Below, piece after piece: positions 36,849 through 45,833 of a stretch of 64,000 nucleotides of DNA; position 1 is the first letter of the stretch, and the number at the start of each line of letters is the position of its first letter. A program made the position numbers and the translations under genes. Origin of the DNA: Amorphus orientalis (GTDB taxonomy: Bacteria; Pseudomonadota; Alphaproteobacteria; Rhizobiales; Amorphaceae); contig NZ_JAUSUL010000002.1 of the NCBI RefSeq assembly GCF_030814015.1, forward strand, positions 620,001 through 684,000, in the 5' to 3' direction. The notes under the pieces are model-generated. The model worked only from the letters and a program-made list of their open reading frames with translations. It had not been told where the DNA came from and made no database searches.

Positions 36849-36893
36849 CCATACAATGCGACAAAATGTATGGGTTAATTGGCAGGTGTATGG
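36849..36893. promoter_or_regulatory. Three TGTATGG-type repeats upstream of DUF983 gene
   Basis: CCATACA (36849-36855), TGTATGG (36867-36873) and TGTATGG (36887-36893). The last two are direct repeats with 20-bp start-to-start spacing, about two helical turns, and the first is inverted. They sit 86-130 bp upstream of the DUF983 start. Mixed direct and inverted repeats are typical of MocR-regulator binding regions. Confidence 0.55.
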
Positions 36894-37080
36894 ATCGATG
36901 GTTGGGGCCATTTCACGGGCGGCAGGTGCCGCTGAGGCATCTTCCCCGCGACATCGAAGATCGCCTAGGGGCCACTATCTTGCCCGGACTGTCCTCAAAA
37001 CGGACCGCCCGCCACGTGGGTCAGGGGGCTGACGGCCCGTCTTTTGCCCTTGTATTGATAGCCATCTCGCTGTCCGTGGT

Positions 37081-38065
37081 CCCCCACTTGCAGCTTAAAT
37101 GAAATACATTATTATCTGTCTAATTACTGCAATTATAGTCAGTGTTGTTGCGATGAGTCCAACCATTTTCGCGAGTCGACTTTCGAAGAGTCGGTCCAGT
37201 TTAACTCCAAAGCTCCGTGCTGCTGTTCGTAATTTTCCGTGAATTAGTTTTTTGATCACCAGATGGAAAAAACCGACTTTGGCCAAGGTTGAGTTATGCA
37301 TCTTAATGAATTCATTCTTTTCGAAGACTTCAACCTCCTCTTTGCCCGTGAGAGCATGGCGATGAATGCCGCCATTGAGATCCATTAGAGAAGTCAATTT
37401 TGGATGAGGTGCATATTCGGAGCCATATCTATCAGACAATAAATCATTCAAATTTATTCTCCGCTCTACTGGGATAACTGGAGCATTATCTGAGCCAAGG
37501 ACTCTGTATCTATGCTCAAGGTGCTCAAATCCGTAAGTCAAATTTCTCATATTCCAGTGTACCCAGTATTTGTCCCGGCGGTTTCGTACAAATTCGTAAA
37601 AATCAATTAGAAGTTTTTTCTCAATATTATCAAATTCATCACGAACATTCTCTCTTGAGATGTGAAGCTCTTCGGCGATTGAGTGTGTTGAGAAGCTGAC
37701 TGCTTGTTCGGTTGCGAAGTGTGAAATAGCAATAGATGTTATGCGGGGGGGCAATCCATCGTTGTCATCGTATAGACTCTGGCATGAATAGTGAATTATA
37801 TAGAAATTCTCTGGATTTCGCCGAATCTGGGAAATAAATTCACTGCTGTTGTTTATGGGCATTGTGTATGGCCGTGTTGTGGGTTTTCTTTGATCGTATG
37901 GCCTTCTCGTGCTTGCGGGCCATTCCAACGGTTTGGTCAGCTGGATATTCTAGGTTTTTTTATTGCTGGGCTAATTATTTCTACAAACTGCAGGAGCGTG
38001 CGTTTTGGCGACAAAGCAAATAAAGTGCGTCCCGTAGCCGATGTGTGGATCACCCAGCGCTAGAA
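37081..38065. other. A+T-rich island
   Basis: About 1 kb whose base composition is clearly different from everything around it: many runs such as AATTCATTC, TTTTTTATTG and AAATAAATT, in a genome otherwise about two thirds G+C. It holds one gene (37095-37862, minus). No tRNA, integrase, transposase or flanking direct repeat was found at its edges. Probable horizontal acquisition. Confidence 0.75.
37095..37862 (-). CDS. Hypothetical protein with C-terminal membrane anchor, A+T-rich, probably acquired
   Basis: 255-residue protein I do not recognise as a named family. The N-terminus FYIIHYSCQSLYD...RITSIAIS (about 20-47), a helix IEKKLLIDFYEFV (80-92), and VHWNMRNLTYGFEHLEHRY (101-119) follow in the order of ExoI/ExoII blocks in DnaQ-like RNase H folds, but the catalytic D-x-E is not present (S-C-Q-S there). 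HRHALTGKEEVEVFE lies later. A hydrophobic C-terminal segment (VGLIATTLTIIAVIRQIIMYF) suggests a membrane anchor with the rest cytosolic. Start at MPINNSSEF. Codon use is A/T-ending, unlike all neighbours. Function unknown; a solitary defence-type effector is one possibility. Confidence 0.75.
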   Translation of the reverse strand: MPINNSSEFISQIRRNPENFYIIHYSCQSLYDDNDGLPPRITSIAISHFATEQAVSFSTHSIAEELHISRENVRDEFDNIEKKLLIDFYEFVRNRRDKYWVHWNMRNLTYGFEHLEHRYRVLGSDNAPVIPVERRINLNDLLSDRYGSEYAPHPKLTSLMDLNGGIHRHALTGKEEVEVFEKNEFIKMHNSTLAKVGFFHLVIKKLIHGKLRTAARSFGVKLDRLFESRLAKMVGLIATTLTIIAVIRQIIMYFI

Positions 38066-38069
38066 AACC

Positions 38070-39485
38070 CTACCTCCCGATCCAGGTCCCGTGCAGGCCC
38101 TGGGGCACGCGCTGGGGCATGCGGATGACGGCGACGGGCTCGCGGCTCGGGTCGGTGGCGTCGAGAAGCACCAGATCGCTGGTCATCGCGGTGGGGTCGG
38201 TGGCGAACACGGCGAGGTAGCCGTCGTCCTCGGCCGAGGCGCCGGGCTTCGGGATGAAGACCGGCTCGCCCGCGACCTTTTCGCCGAGATCGTGGGCGAG
38301 GGCGGTGCCGCTTTCGGTGTCGACCTTGACGATCGTGTTGAAGGTGGCCGACGGGTGCGGCCCGCGGGTCAGGGACCCGGTGAGGCGCGGCACGTAGACG
38401 AAGCGCGTCGCGCGCGCCTCAAGCCGGTCGTTGACCCGGGGAAATTCGGTGGAGAAGTCGGCAAGCGGGATGTCGCGGACCCGGTGCGTCGCCGGATCGA
38501 GCACGAGCCGGTGCAGGTGCGGCGCGCCGTCGTCGCCGTCGGGACCCAGGCTGAATTCCGGGTGGCGCACATAGTCGATCACGATCGAGCCGCCACGCTC
38601 GAAGCCGTTGGCGAAGTGGTAGACGAAGAAGGGCTCGGCCTCGAGCATGGTCGGCGCGCTGCCGTCGAGCTCCATGACGGCGATGGTGGTGCCGAGCTCC
38701 GGCCGCCAGGCGAGGATCGGGCCGCCGCGCTGGGCCGCCTCGAAGTCGAAGATGGCGGGACCGACCAGCAGGACGACGTGTTTCTCGGTGAGCACGAAGT
38801 CGTGGATCATGCTGGAGGCGGGGAGCCGCACGGCGAAATTGTCGGCGAGGCGTCCGGACGGGTCGATCCGGCGGACCTGCACGTCCGGGCTGCCGGGATC
38901 GTAGGCGATGGCGAAGAGGTCGCCGGTGGTCGGATGGTGGCGGTTGTGGGCGCCGATCGGCAGCGGGCTCTCGGTGCCGGCGGTCCATTCGCCGACGGTC
39001 TCCAGCTCCATGGTCATCTCGTAGGCCGCTTCCGCCTCGCCGAGCGCCAGGAGATGGCCGCCGTGGGCGAGCACGCTGATGAACGCGCCGTTCTTGAAGG
39101 GGGAGGCGGCAGCACCCGGTTCCAACAGCGCGGGATCGATCGGCCGCGGCGCCATCAGCCCGCCCCAGACGGCATGCCCGGCGCGGCGTTCGACGGTCAG
39201 TTCGCGGGTCTCCACGAAGCGGTTGCGGTAGCGGGCGCGGCCGTTGTCGAAATAGACGGCGTGGATCATGCCGTCGCCGTCGAGCGGGTAGGTGTAGGAC
39301 AGCGGCTGAAAGAGCGGGTTCGGGCCGTTGCGCATGTAGGCGCCGGACAGATCCTCCGGGATGCGGCCGGCGACGACGGTGAGGTCGGCCACGTCGACCT
39401 CGCGCGCGACCGGCGTGAAGACGCCGCTGAGGTGCGGGTCGTCGGAGTGCCAGGACGGGTCTTCGGGGCGCGGCGCATCGGTCAT
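38070..39485 (-). CDS. Carotenoid oxygenase family protein
   Basis: 471-residue member of the RPE65/carotenoid cleavage dioxygenase family: non-heme Fe(II) beta-propeller enzymes that split carotenoids, stilbenes or lignostilbenes. Visible landmarks are GAYMRNGPNPLF, YPLDGDGMIHAVYF, the iron-ligand His candidates in GAHNRHHP, SMIHDFVLTEKH, FFVYHFANGFE and the C-terminal QGLHGTWIG. The ATG at 39485 gives a typical N-terminus. Single gene, no carotenoid pathway genes nearby, so the substrate is open. Confidence 0.92.
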   Translation of the reverse strand: MTDAPRPEDPSWHSDDPHLSGVFTPVAREVDVADLTVVAGRIPEDLSGAYMRNGPNPLFQPLSYTYPLDGDGMIHAVYFDNGRARYRNRFVETRELTVERRAGHAVWGGLMAPRPIDPALLEPGAAASPFKNGAFISVLAHGGHLLALGEAEAAYEMTMELETVGEWTAGTESPLPIGAHNRHHPTTGDLFAIAYDPGSPDVQVRRIDPSGRLADNFAVRLPASSMIHDFVLTEKHVVLLVGPAIFDFEAAQRGGPILAWRPELGTTIAVMELDGSAPTMLEAEPFFVYHFANGFERGGSIVIDYVRHPEFSLGPDGDDGAPHLHRLVLDPATHRVRDIPLADFSTEFPRVNDRLEARATRFVYVPRLTGSLTRGPHPSATFNTIVKVDTESGTALAHDLGEKVAGEPVFIPKPGASAEDDGYLAVFATDPTAMTSDLVLLDATDPSREPVAVIRMPQRVPQGLHGTWIGR

Positions 39486-39774
39486 CGGCGGGTCTTTCGG
39501 CTGAACGGGCGGAACGCGTGTCTGTCTGCCACTGCAAGGAACGGTGTACTCACGCGGCATGTGCATCCGATGACCGAGGCTGCGGACATATCGATGCGGT
39601 TCAGCCACGGGTCAGCGTACTGAGCGGGTGTAACGGGCGCAATCGTCGGCGGCTGCGTCACGCCGTGGGAGGCGCGCAGCCCGGATTTCCTGTATAGCTA
39701 CAGGGAGGAGTTGCAGAGTCGGCGCGTCCAGACGGCCGCACAGTGCTCCCCCATACCGGAAAAGGAGCGGCCTG

Positions 39775-40002
39775 ATGGCCCGACGTCCCACCGACTATCG
39801 CGCGGCCGCCGAGGCCATGTTCAAACCGAAGGCGCCGAAGGCTGAGCCGGAAGCAAAGCCGGCTGCCACGAACGAGGTCCCGAAGGGCCGGGAGATGGTG
39901 GCGCTCCGGATCGACCGGGACGTGCTCGCCCATTTCCAGGAGGAGGGGCCGGGCTGGCAGGACCGCATCAACGCCGCGCTGCGCAAGGCGGCGGGGCTCT
40001 AG
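39775..40002 (+). CDS. BrnA-like antitoxin, orphan
   Basis: 75-residue protein. After a basic, Ala/Lys/Pro-rich N-terminus, the C-terminal half VALRIDRDVLAHFQEEGPGWQDRINAALRKAAGL is the ribbon-helix-helix-like pattern of BrnA antitoxins. A good AAGGAG site lies upstream of the ATG (39764-39769). BrnA normally follows brnT, but no BrnT-like frame exists upstream or downstream here. A CCTGTA-N4-TACAGG inverted repeat (39689-39704) lies in its promoter region. Could act as a solitary regulator. Confidence 0.8.
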   Translation: MARRPTDYRAAAEAMFKPKAPKAEPEAKPAATNEVPKGREMVALRIDRDVLAHFQEEGPGWQDRINAALRKAAGL

Positions 40003-40012
40003 AGCAACGCCA

Positions 40013-40035
40013 GGAAAAGTGGGAACCGGTTTTCC
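40013..40035. repeat. 23-bp dispersed palindrome, copy 1
   Basis: Core with arms GGAAAA and TTTTCC around GTGGGAACCGG, starting 10 bp after the stop of the BrnA-like gene. Identical core at 41268-41290. I recall this element as widespread in Hyphomicrobiales genomes. Confidence 0.7.
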
Positions 40036-40240
40036 CTCCGGCTTTCGCAGGGATTTGTGGACCAACGAATCGGCGCGGTGCGCAGTCGGCAGGCCCGGGT
40101 CGCCCGATCCGGGACGGACCGTTCGCGGTTCGGAAACGCCCGGGGCCGTGCATGAGGCCACGGAGAGGCTTATGTGAGGATCAACCGGACCGGTGCTGAG
40201 CGCGCCGAGGGTCCAAGTTTCCTCTCAGGGTTCTCTTCCC

Positions 40241-41257
40241 ATGAAAAAGATCGGCTTTCTGTCCTTCGGCCACTGGTCGCCCACGCCGCATTCCGGCACG
40301 CGTTCGGCCTCCGACGCGCTCCTCCAGGCAATCGACCTGTCGGTGGCGGCGGAAGAGCTTGGCGCCGACGGCGCCTATTTCCGGGTGCATCACTTTGCGC
40401 GTCAGTATGCCTCGCCGTTCCCGCTGCTGGCAGCCGTCGGCGCGCGGACCAGCCGGATCGAGATCGGCACCGGCGTTATCGACATGCGCTACGAGAACCC
40501 GCTCTACATGGCGGAGGATGCCGGCGCGGCGGATCTGATTTCCGGCGGACGGCTTCAGCTCGGCATTTCGCGCGGCTCGCCGGAGCAGGTGATCGAGGGC
40601 TGGCGCTATTTCGGCTATCAGCCTGCCGAGGGCGAAACCGACGCCGACATGGCGCGCCGGCACACCGATGTCCTGCTGGAGGTGTTGAAAGGAGAGGGGT
40701 TCGCCGAGCCCAATCCGCGCCCGATGTTTCCGAATCCGCCCGGACTGCTGCGCATCGAGCCGCATTCGGAAGGCCTGCGCAAGCGCATCTGGTGGGGCTC
40801 GGCCTCCAACGCGACGGCCGTGTGGGCGGCCGAGCGCGGCATGAACCTGCAGAGCTCGACCCTGAAGGAGGACGAGGGCGGCGAGCCGTTCCACGTCCAG
40901 CAGGCCAGGCAGATCCGCAGCTATCGGGAAGCCTGGGCAAAGGCCGGACACGACTGGGAGCCGCGCACGTCGGTGTCGCGCTCGATCTTCGCGCTCGTCG
41001 ACGACCGTGACAGGGCCTATTTCGGCCGCGGCCAGGACAGCGACCAGGTCGGCATCATCGACAACATGCGCGCGATCTTCGGGCGGACCTATGCGGCCGA
41101 ACCGGACAGGCTGGTGGAGCAGCTCAAGGCCGACGAGGCGATTGCCGAGGCCGATACGCTGCTCCTGACCGTGCCGACCCAGCTGGGCGTGGAGTACAAC
41201 GCCCACATGCTGGAGGCGATCCTGACCCACGTCGCGCCGGAGCTGGGCTGGCGCTGA
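40241..41257 (+). CDS. LLM class flavin-dependent oxidoreductase
   Basis: 338-residue bacterial-luciferase-like TIM-barrel monooxygenase/oxidoreductase using FMN/F420-type flavin. It starts MKKIGFLSFGHWSPTPHSG, followed by LGADGAYFRVHHFARQYASP, IEIGTGVIDMRYENPLYMAE and RLQLGISRGSPEQ, the family's conserved strand-loop blocks. Substrate unknown. A 23-bp palindrome with extended arms lies directly after its stop (41259-41301) and may serve as its transcript 3' end. Confidence 0.9.
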   Translation: MKKIGFLSFGHWSPTPHSGTRSASDALLQAIDLSVAAEELGADGAYFRVHHFARQYASPFPLLAAVGARTSRIEIGTGVIDMRYENPLYMAEDAGAADLISGGRLQLGISRGSPEQVIEGWRYFGYQPAEGETDADMARRHTDVLLEVLKGEGFAEPNPRPMFPNPPGLLRIEPHSEGLRKRIWWGSASNATAVWAAERGMNLQSSTLKEDEGGEPFHVQQARQIRSYREAWAKAGHDWEPRTSVSRSIFALVDDRDRAYFGRGQDSDQVGIIDNMRAIFGRTYAAEPDRLVEQLKADEAIAEADTLLLTVPTQLGVEYNAHMLEAILTHVAPELGWR

Positions 41258-41258
41258 A

Positions 41259-41301
41259 GCGCTTCCAGGAAAAGTGGGAACCGGTTTTCCGCTGGAAGCG
41301 C
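41259..41301. repeat. Dispersed palindrome, copy 2, with long arms
   Basis: Contains the same 23-bp core as 40013-40035 (here 41268-41290), extended by GCGCTTCCAG/CTGGAAGCGC arms to a 43-bp near-perfect palindrome starting 2 bp after the LLM oxidoreductase stop. It can form a strong RNA hairpin. Confidence 0.75.
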
Positions 41302-41431
41302 GGGGACAGAGCCTTTTCTGCTCACGCCGAGTGCGCTGACACGCACGGGCTCCGTACGGGCGGCCTGACCGGCCGGCGGACGGTCGTTCGCTGAGGCTCT
41401 CAGGAGACGGAGAGCCGGTTCAGGGCCTTGG

Positions 41432-42589
41432 TCAGCGGACCGCGGCCGCCTGCCTCGCCTTGCGCCGCGTCAACGGCCAGATCAGCCGCCGCCAGGCGAG
41501 CGAAAGTCCGGTCCAGACCAGAAGGACGGCTGCCAGCGAGGCCAGGCCGGCGACGGTCTGGCCGACGATGCCGTAGACTTCTCCGGTGTGAATGAACCGC
41601 AACCAGACCCGCGCCCGGCGTCCGGGCGAGAGCTGGTCCGCGCCCGCGGTGGACAGGATGTGCCCGGCGTTCCGCGAGATGACGGCGTCGGTTCTCAGAT
41701 CCGCCTGGGCACCGTTGCCGGCGTCGATTGTGACCCGAACGCTGCTGTCGGACGGGGCGGGCAGGCCGAGCGTGATCGTGCGCCAGTCGGGATCGACTGT
41801 CTTTGCCGCCGCTAGCACTGTGTCCAGAGAGACGGGAGCGGCGGGGGCCCCGGCATTGGCCGGCTGCACCGGCGCGGGAACGGGCGGACCGCGACGACCC
41901 TGCGGCGCCTCTTCCCCGTAGAGAGCGAACACCAGCCGGTTCGCCCACGGATAGGAGAAGACGACACCCGACACCACGATCAGAAGCAGCGGGGCAGCCG
42001 CCCAGATCCCGAAGGCATGGTGCCAGTTGTAGTCACGCGCCTTGGCAGTCGGCAGGTTCCGGCGCAGCGTCAGATGGGTTTTCAGGAGCGGCCATCGCCA
42101 GCGCCGTGGCCACCAGAGATAGACCCCCGACATCAGGATGAACAGGAAGGCGAGGTTTGCCGCGTCGATGACCGCGCGGCCGGCCGCACGCGCATCGCCA
42201 TCAAGTGCGAACCAGCGATGCAGATGCTCGACCGTGCCGAAAAAGGCCTCGATCCGCTCTGCGCCGGTTCCAAGCACGGCGCCGGTGAAAGGATCGAGGA
42301 AGACCTGCTTGCCACGTCCTGCGGTCGCCTTGACGGGCCCCTGCGGGTCCCTGCCGAAAACCAGCGAAGACCCCGGACCGAGCGCGCCGGCGGCATGGAT
42401 GGCAAGCTCGTCGGCGGAAAGCGCCGGGCGGCCGTCTGCCGGAACAGTGAAGGCCCGGGCTTCCGCAGCGGCGACGATCTGCCGCTCGTAGGTGAGAAGC
42501 AGGCCGGTGACGGCAAGAAACAGAATCACGAGGCCGGTGACGGTCGCCACGATCAGGTGCGACCAGAAGACGAGACGGCGAAAAGGCAT
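41432..42589 (-). CDS. PepSY-associated transmembrane domain protein
   Basis: 385-residue inner-membrane protein of the PepSY_TM family (PiuB/FoxB-like, often siderophore reductase-related). An N-terminal helix (LIVATVTGLVILFLAVTGLLLTYER) is followed by a periplasmic loop with PepSY-like QVFLDPFTGAVLG, helices around LAFLFILMSGVYLWWPRR and GIWAAAPLLLIVVSGVVFSYPWA, a second loop and a last helix (TVAGLASLAAVLLVWTGLSL). His residues in EHLHRWF, NWHHAFG and RFIHTGE could bind heme. No TonB receptor is adjacent. Confidence 0.88.
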   Translation of the reverse strand: MPFRRLVFWSHLIVATVTGLVILFLAVTGLLLTYERQIVAAAEARAFTVPADGRPALSADELAIHAAGALGPGSSLVFGRDPQGPVKATAGRGKQVFLDPFTGAVLGTGAERIEAFFGTVEHLHRWFALDGDARAAGRAVIDAANLAFLFILMSGVYLWWPRRWRWPLLKTHLTLRRNLPTAKARDYNWHHAFGIWAAAPLLLIVVSGVVFSYPWANRLVFALYGEEAPQGRRGPPVPAPVQPANAGAPAAPVSLDTVLAAAKTVDPDWRTITLGLPAPSDSSVRVTIDAGNGAQADLRTDAVISRNAGHILSTAGADQLSPGRRARVWLRFIHTGEVYGIVGQTVAGLASLAAVLLVWTGLSLAWRRLIWPLTRRKARQAAAVR

Positions 42590-42765
42590 GGCGGGATCTT
42601 CGCGTTGGAAGTCGGCGCGGCCGGCGGGAGCCTGCGGCCTGGAGGACTATGTCTCCAACGCCGGATGGCCGGCTTTCCTACGCACGGCCGCGCAAATCTC
42701 GGAGAGATCCAACACCAGGGGGCCTGCCGTTCTCCGTCCGGCCACGCAAGGCTGCGGCAGCGGAC

Positions 42766-42795
42766 AAAAAAAGGGGCGCACCCGAAGGTGCGCCC
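42766..42795 (-). terminator. Rho-independent terminator after the DUF1127 gene
   Basis: On the minus strand GGGCGCACC-TTCG-GGTGCGCCC (42774-42795) is a perfect 9-bp stem with a UUCG tetraloop, followed within one base by seven T (42766-42772). It lies about 105 bp downstream of the DUF1127 stop. Confidence 0.9.
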
Positions 42796-42900
42796 GATGT
42801 GCCCGTCTCCAGAGGAGAGGGCAGTCCACTCGCCGATCGCCGGCCGGGAGGAGTAGCCGGGAACCGGAGCGCAGTGGAAACCAGATGCCGCGTGGGCTGA

Positions 42901-43260
42901 TCAGGCCGCGAGGCGAACGTCGTCCTGGGCCGCCACCGGAGCCGGGGCCTTGTCGGCCGCCTTGCTGCCGTCGATCGCCGTCAGCTCCACCGGGCGCTGC
43001 ATGACGCCGGCAGCGACAGCGGTGATGTCGGAGCGGACCAGGCCCATGTCACGGAGTTCGCGGTCGGAGAGAGCCGACAGCTCGTTGTAGGTGGTCTGCA
43101 TCCGGCGGGCTTCCGCGATGCTCTCGAAGACGTTGCGAACCGTGTTGGCAATCGAGCGGCCGACGCTGCCGGCGACGCGCGCAACTTCCTTGGAGCGCAG
43201 CGTACGGGCTTCGGCTTCGATGCGGGCGGTGTCGAAAGTCGGATTCGGGAAAGTTGTCAT
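42901..43260 (-). CDS. DUF1127 domain protein
   Basis: 119-residue basic protein with the DUF1127 core about residues 55-80 (TYNELSALSDRELRDMGLVRSDI), preceded by a helix-rich Arg/Glu segment and followed by an Ala/Val tail. DUF1127 proteins are small, often RNA-associated regulators in alphaproteobacteria; this one is longer than the 45-70 residue short forms. Monocistronic, with its own terminator at 42766-42795. Confidence 0.9.
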   Translation of the reverse strand: MTTFPNPTFDTARIEAEARTLRSKEVARVAGSVGRSIANTVRNVFESIAEARRMQTTYNELSALSDRELRDMGLVRSDITAVAAGVMQRPVELTAIDGSKAADKAPAPVAAQDDVRLAA

Positions 43261-43481
43261 CGTACTCGGTCTTTATCTCGGGGCGTCCGCATCGTGCGGA
43301 CCGGACACCGGGGCGTCCCCTCAAGGGGTGCGTCCCGTCTGGTCCCTGAGATAACCCCGTCCGGAGCCATGCAGTACCGGGTATTGTTGCAACGCAGCAA
43401 TGCATCGCGCGCGCTGCTCCGTGGGCGCATAGCGGCCTTGCGCGGGCTGCGGGTGTGCGGTGCGGGATCGGCTCCGCCGGG

Positions 43482-44732
43482 TCAGGCCGCGTCCATCCAG
43501 CGGCGGGGATCGGTCTCCGCCGTGCCCCGGTCTCGGCCGAGGGCGGTAACCAGGTCGGCGATCGTGTCCAGCGAGTGGATCGAGCGGAACTCGTCGACAT
43601 GGGGCAGCATCGCGCGGATGCCGCGCGCCTTGGCCTGGAACTGGTCGTAGCGCAGCAGCGGGTTCAGCCAGATCAGCCGGCGGCACGAGCGCGACAGACG
43701 GTCCATCTCGTGGGCGAGGTCGTCGTCGCTCTCCCGCTCCAGCCCGTCGGTGACCAGAAGCACGATCGGTCCGCCGTGCATGACCCGGCGCGACCATTTC
43801 CTGTTGAAGTCGTGCAGGGCGGCGGCGATGCGGGTGCCGCCGGACCAGTCCTCGACGCTGTCCGCGCAGGCCGCCAGCGCCTCGTCCGGATCCTTCATGC
43901 GCAGCTGACGCGTCACGTTGGTGAGCCGGGTGCCGAACAGGAAGGTGGTGACGCGGCGACGCTCGCCGAGGGCGTGGAGGAAGTGCAGCAGCAGCCGGCT
44001 GTAGGGGCTCATCGAGCCGGATATGTCGAACAGCGCGACGATCGGCGGCGCCACTTCCCTGCGCTTGCGGAAGGCCAGCGTCATCGACTGGCCGCCGCCG
44101 CGCAGGCTCTGGCGAATGGTTCGGCGAATGTCGATCCGGCGGCCGTGGGCGGCCGGGGTGAAGCGGCGGGTCTTCACCGTGTCCAGCGGCAGGACAAGAT
44201 CGCGCAGCGCCGCCTTGGCCTGGGCGATCTCCTCCGCCGTCATCTGGGCGAAGTCCTTCTTCTGGAGGATTTCGCGGCCCGACGACGTCTGGCGCGCATC
44301 GATCTCCAGTTCGGGCGTCTCCGGCTCGCTGCGTTCCTCGCGCCCGGACTGGAGCGCCTTGGAGACGCGGAGCGCGCCGGCCTTCTTGGCGGGTTCGGGC
44401 GCGCGCGGCGGCGCCACCGGCGACAGGAGCTCGATCATCTTCTCCAGGAGCCCGCGGGGCCGCCAGAACTGGTGAAAGGCCGCATCGAACAGGATGTGAT
44501 GTTCCCGCTTGGAGACGAGAACGGCGTGGAGCGTCCAGTAGAAGTCGTCGCGCCGCTCGATGCCGGCGGTCTCCACGGCGCGCACCGCCTCGACCACGCG
44601 GGCCGGCCCGACCGGCATGCCCGCGTCCCGCAGCACCCGGGCGAAATGGGTGATGTTGTCGACGAGTTTGCCGGACGGATCGCCGACGTTCCGGTCGTGC
44701 GCGGTGGGCTCGTCGGGCGGCGCTGCGCTCAT
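43482..44732 (-). CDS. VWA domain protein, CoxE family
   Basis: 416-residue protein with a C-terminal von Willebrand A domain (IVALFDISGSMSPYSRLLLHFLHAL, with the MIDAS D-x-S-x-S; GGTRIAAALHDFN; LLVTDGLE). The N-terminal half (LRDAGMPVGPARVVEAVRAVE and ILFDAAFHQFWRP) is typical of CoxE/YehP-like MoxR partners. It acts with the upstream MoxR ATPase as a metal-dependent chaperone-like pair; the client is unknown, and no CO dehydrogenase gene is nearby. 10-bp gap to the MoxR gene. Confidence 0.92.
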   Translation of the reverse strand: MSAAPPDEPTAHDRNVGDPSGKLVDNITHFARVLRDAGMPVGPARVVEAVRAVETAGIERRDDFYWTLHAVLVSKREHHILFDAAFHQFWRPRGLLEKMIELLSPVAPPRAPEPAKKAGALRVSKALQSGREERSEPETPELEIDARQTSSGREILQKKDFAQMTAEEIAQAKAALRDLVLPLDTVKTRRFTPAAHGRRIDIRRTIRQSLRGGGQSMTLAFRKRREVAPPIVALFDISGSMSPYSRLLLHFLHALGERRRVTTFLFGTRLTNVTRQLRMKDPDEALAACADSVEDWSGGTRIAAALHDFNRKWSRRVMHGGPIVLLVTDGLERESDDDLAHEMDRLSRSCRRLIWLNPLLRYDQFQAKARGIRAMLPHVDEFRSIHSLDTIADLVTALGRDRGTAETDPRRWMDAA

Positions 44733-44742
44733 CGGGACGTGC

Positions 44743-45663
<921 letters not shown>

Positions 45664-45833
45664 CTGAATACTCCGGATACGGGTGCGGGCGCGTGGCCGC
45701 CGGGACCCGCAAGATGCAATCCCGGGCCGGGGACATCAAGATCGCGGTGACCTTGGCCTTTTCCGACTCGGTTTCGGAAACTAACGTGCGCGCGGCAAGG
45801 ACAGATCGGCCAGCACGGCCTGGGAGGGGGACA

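Noticed and set aside
37865-37871. TGTATGG heptamer upstream of the orphan island gene as a further MocR site
   Set aside because: Single unpaired copy overlapping the gene's start region, about 1 kb from the other sites; likely chance.
37791-38063. 90-codon plus-strand ORF in the A+T-rich island
   Set aside because: Overlaps the start of the better-supported minus-strand gene, has no Shine-Dalgarno and a composition unlike a real protein.
37000-38100. Integrase, transposase or attachment-site repeats bordering the A+T-rich island
   Set aside because: No such gene or matching flanking direct repeat could be found by eye.
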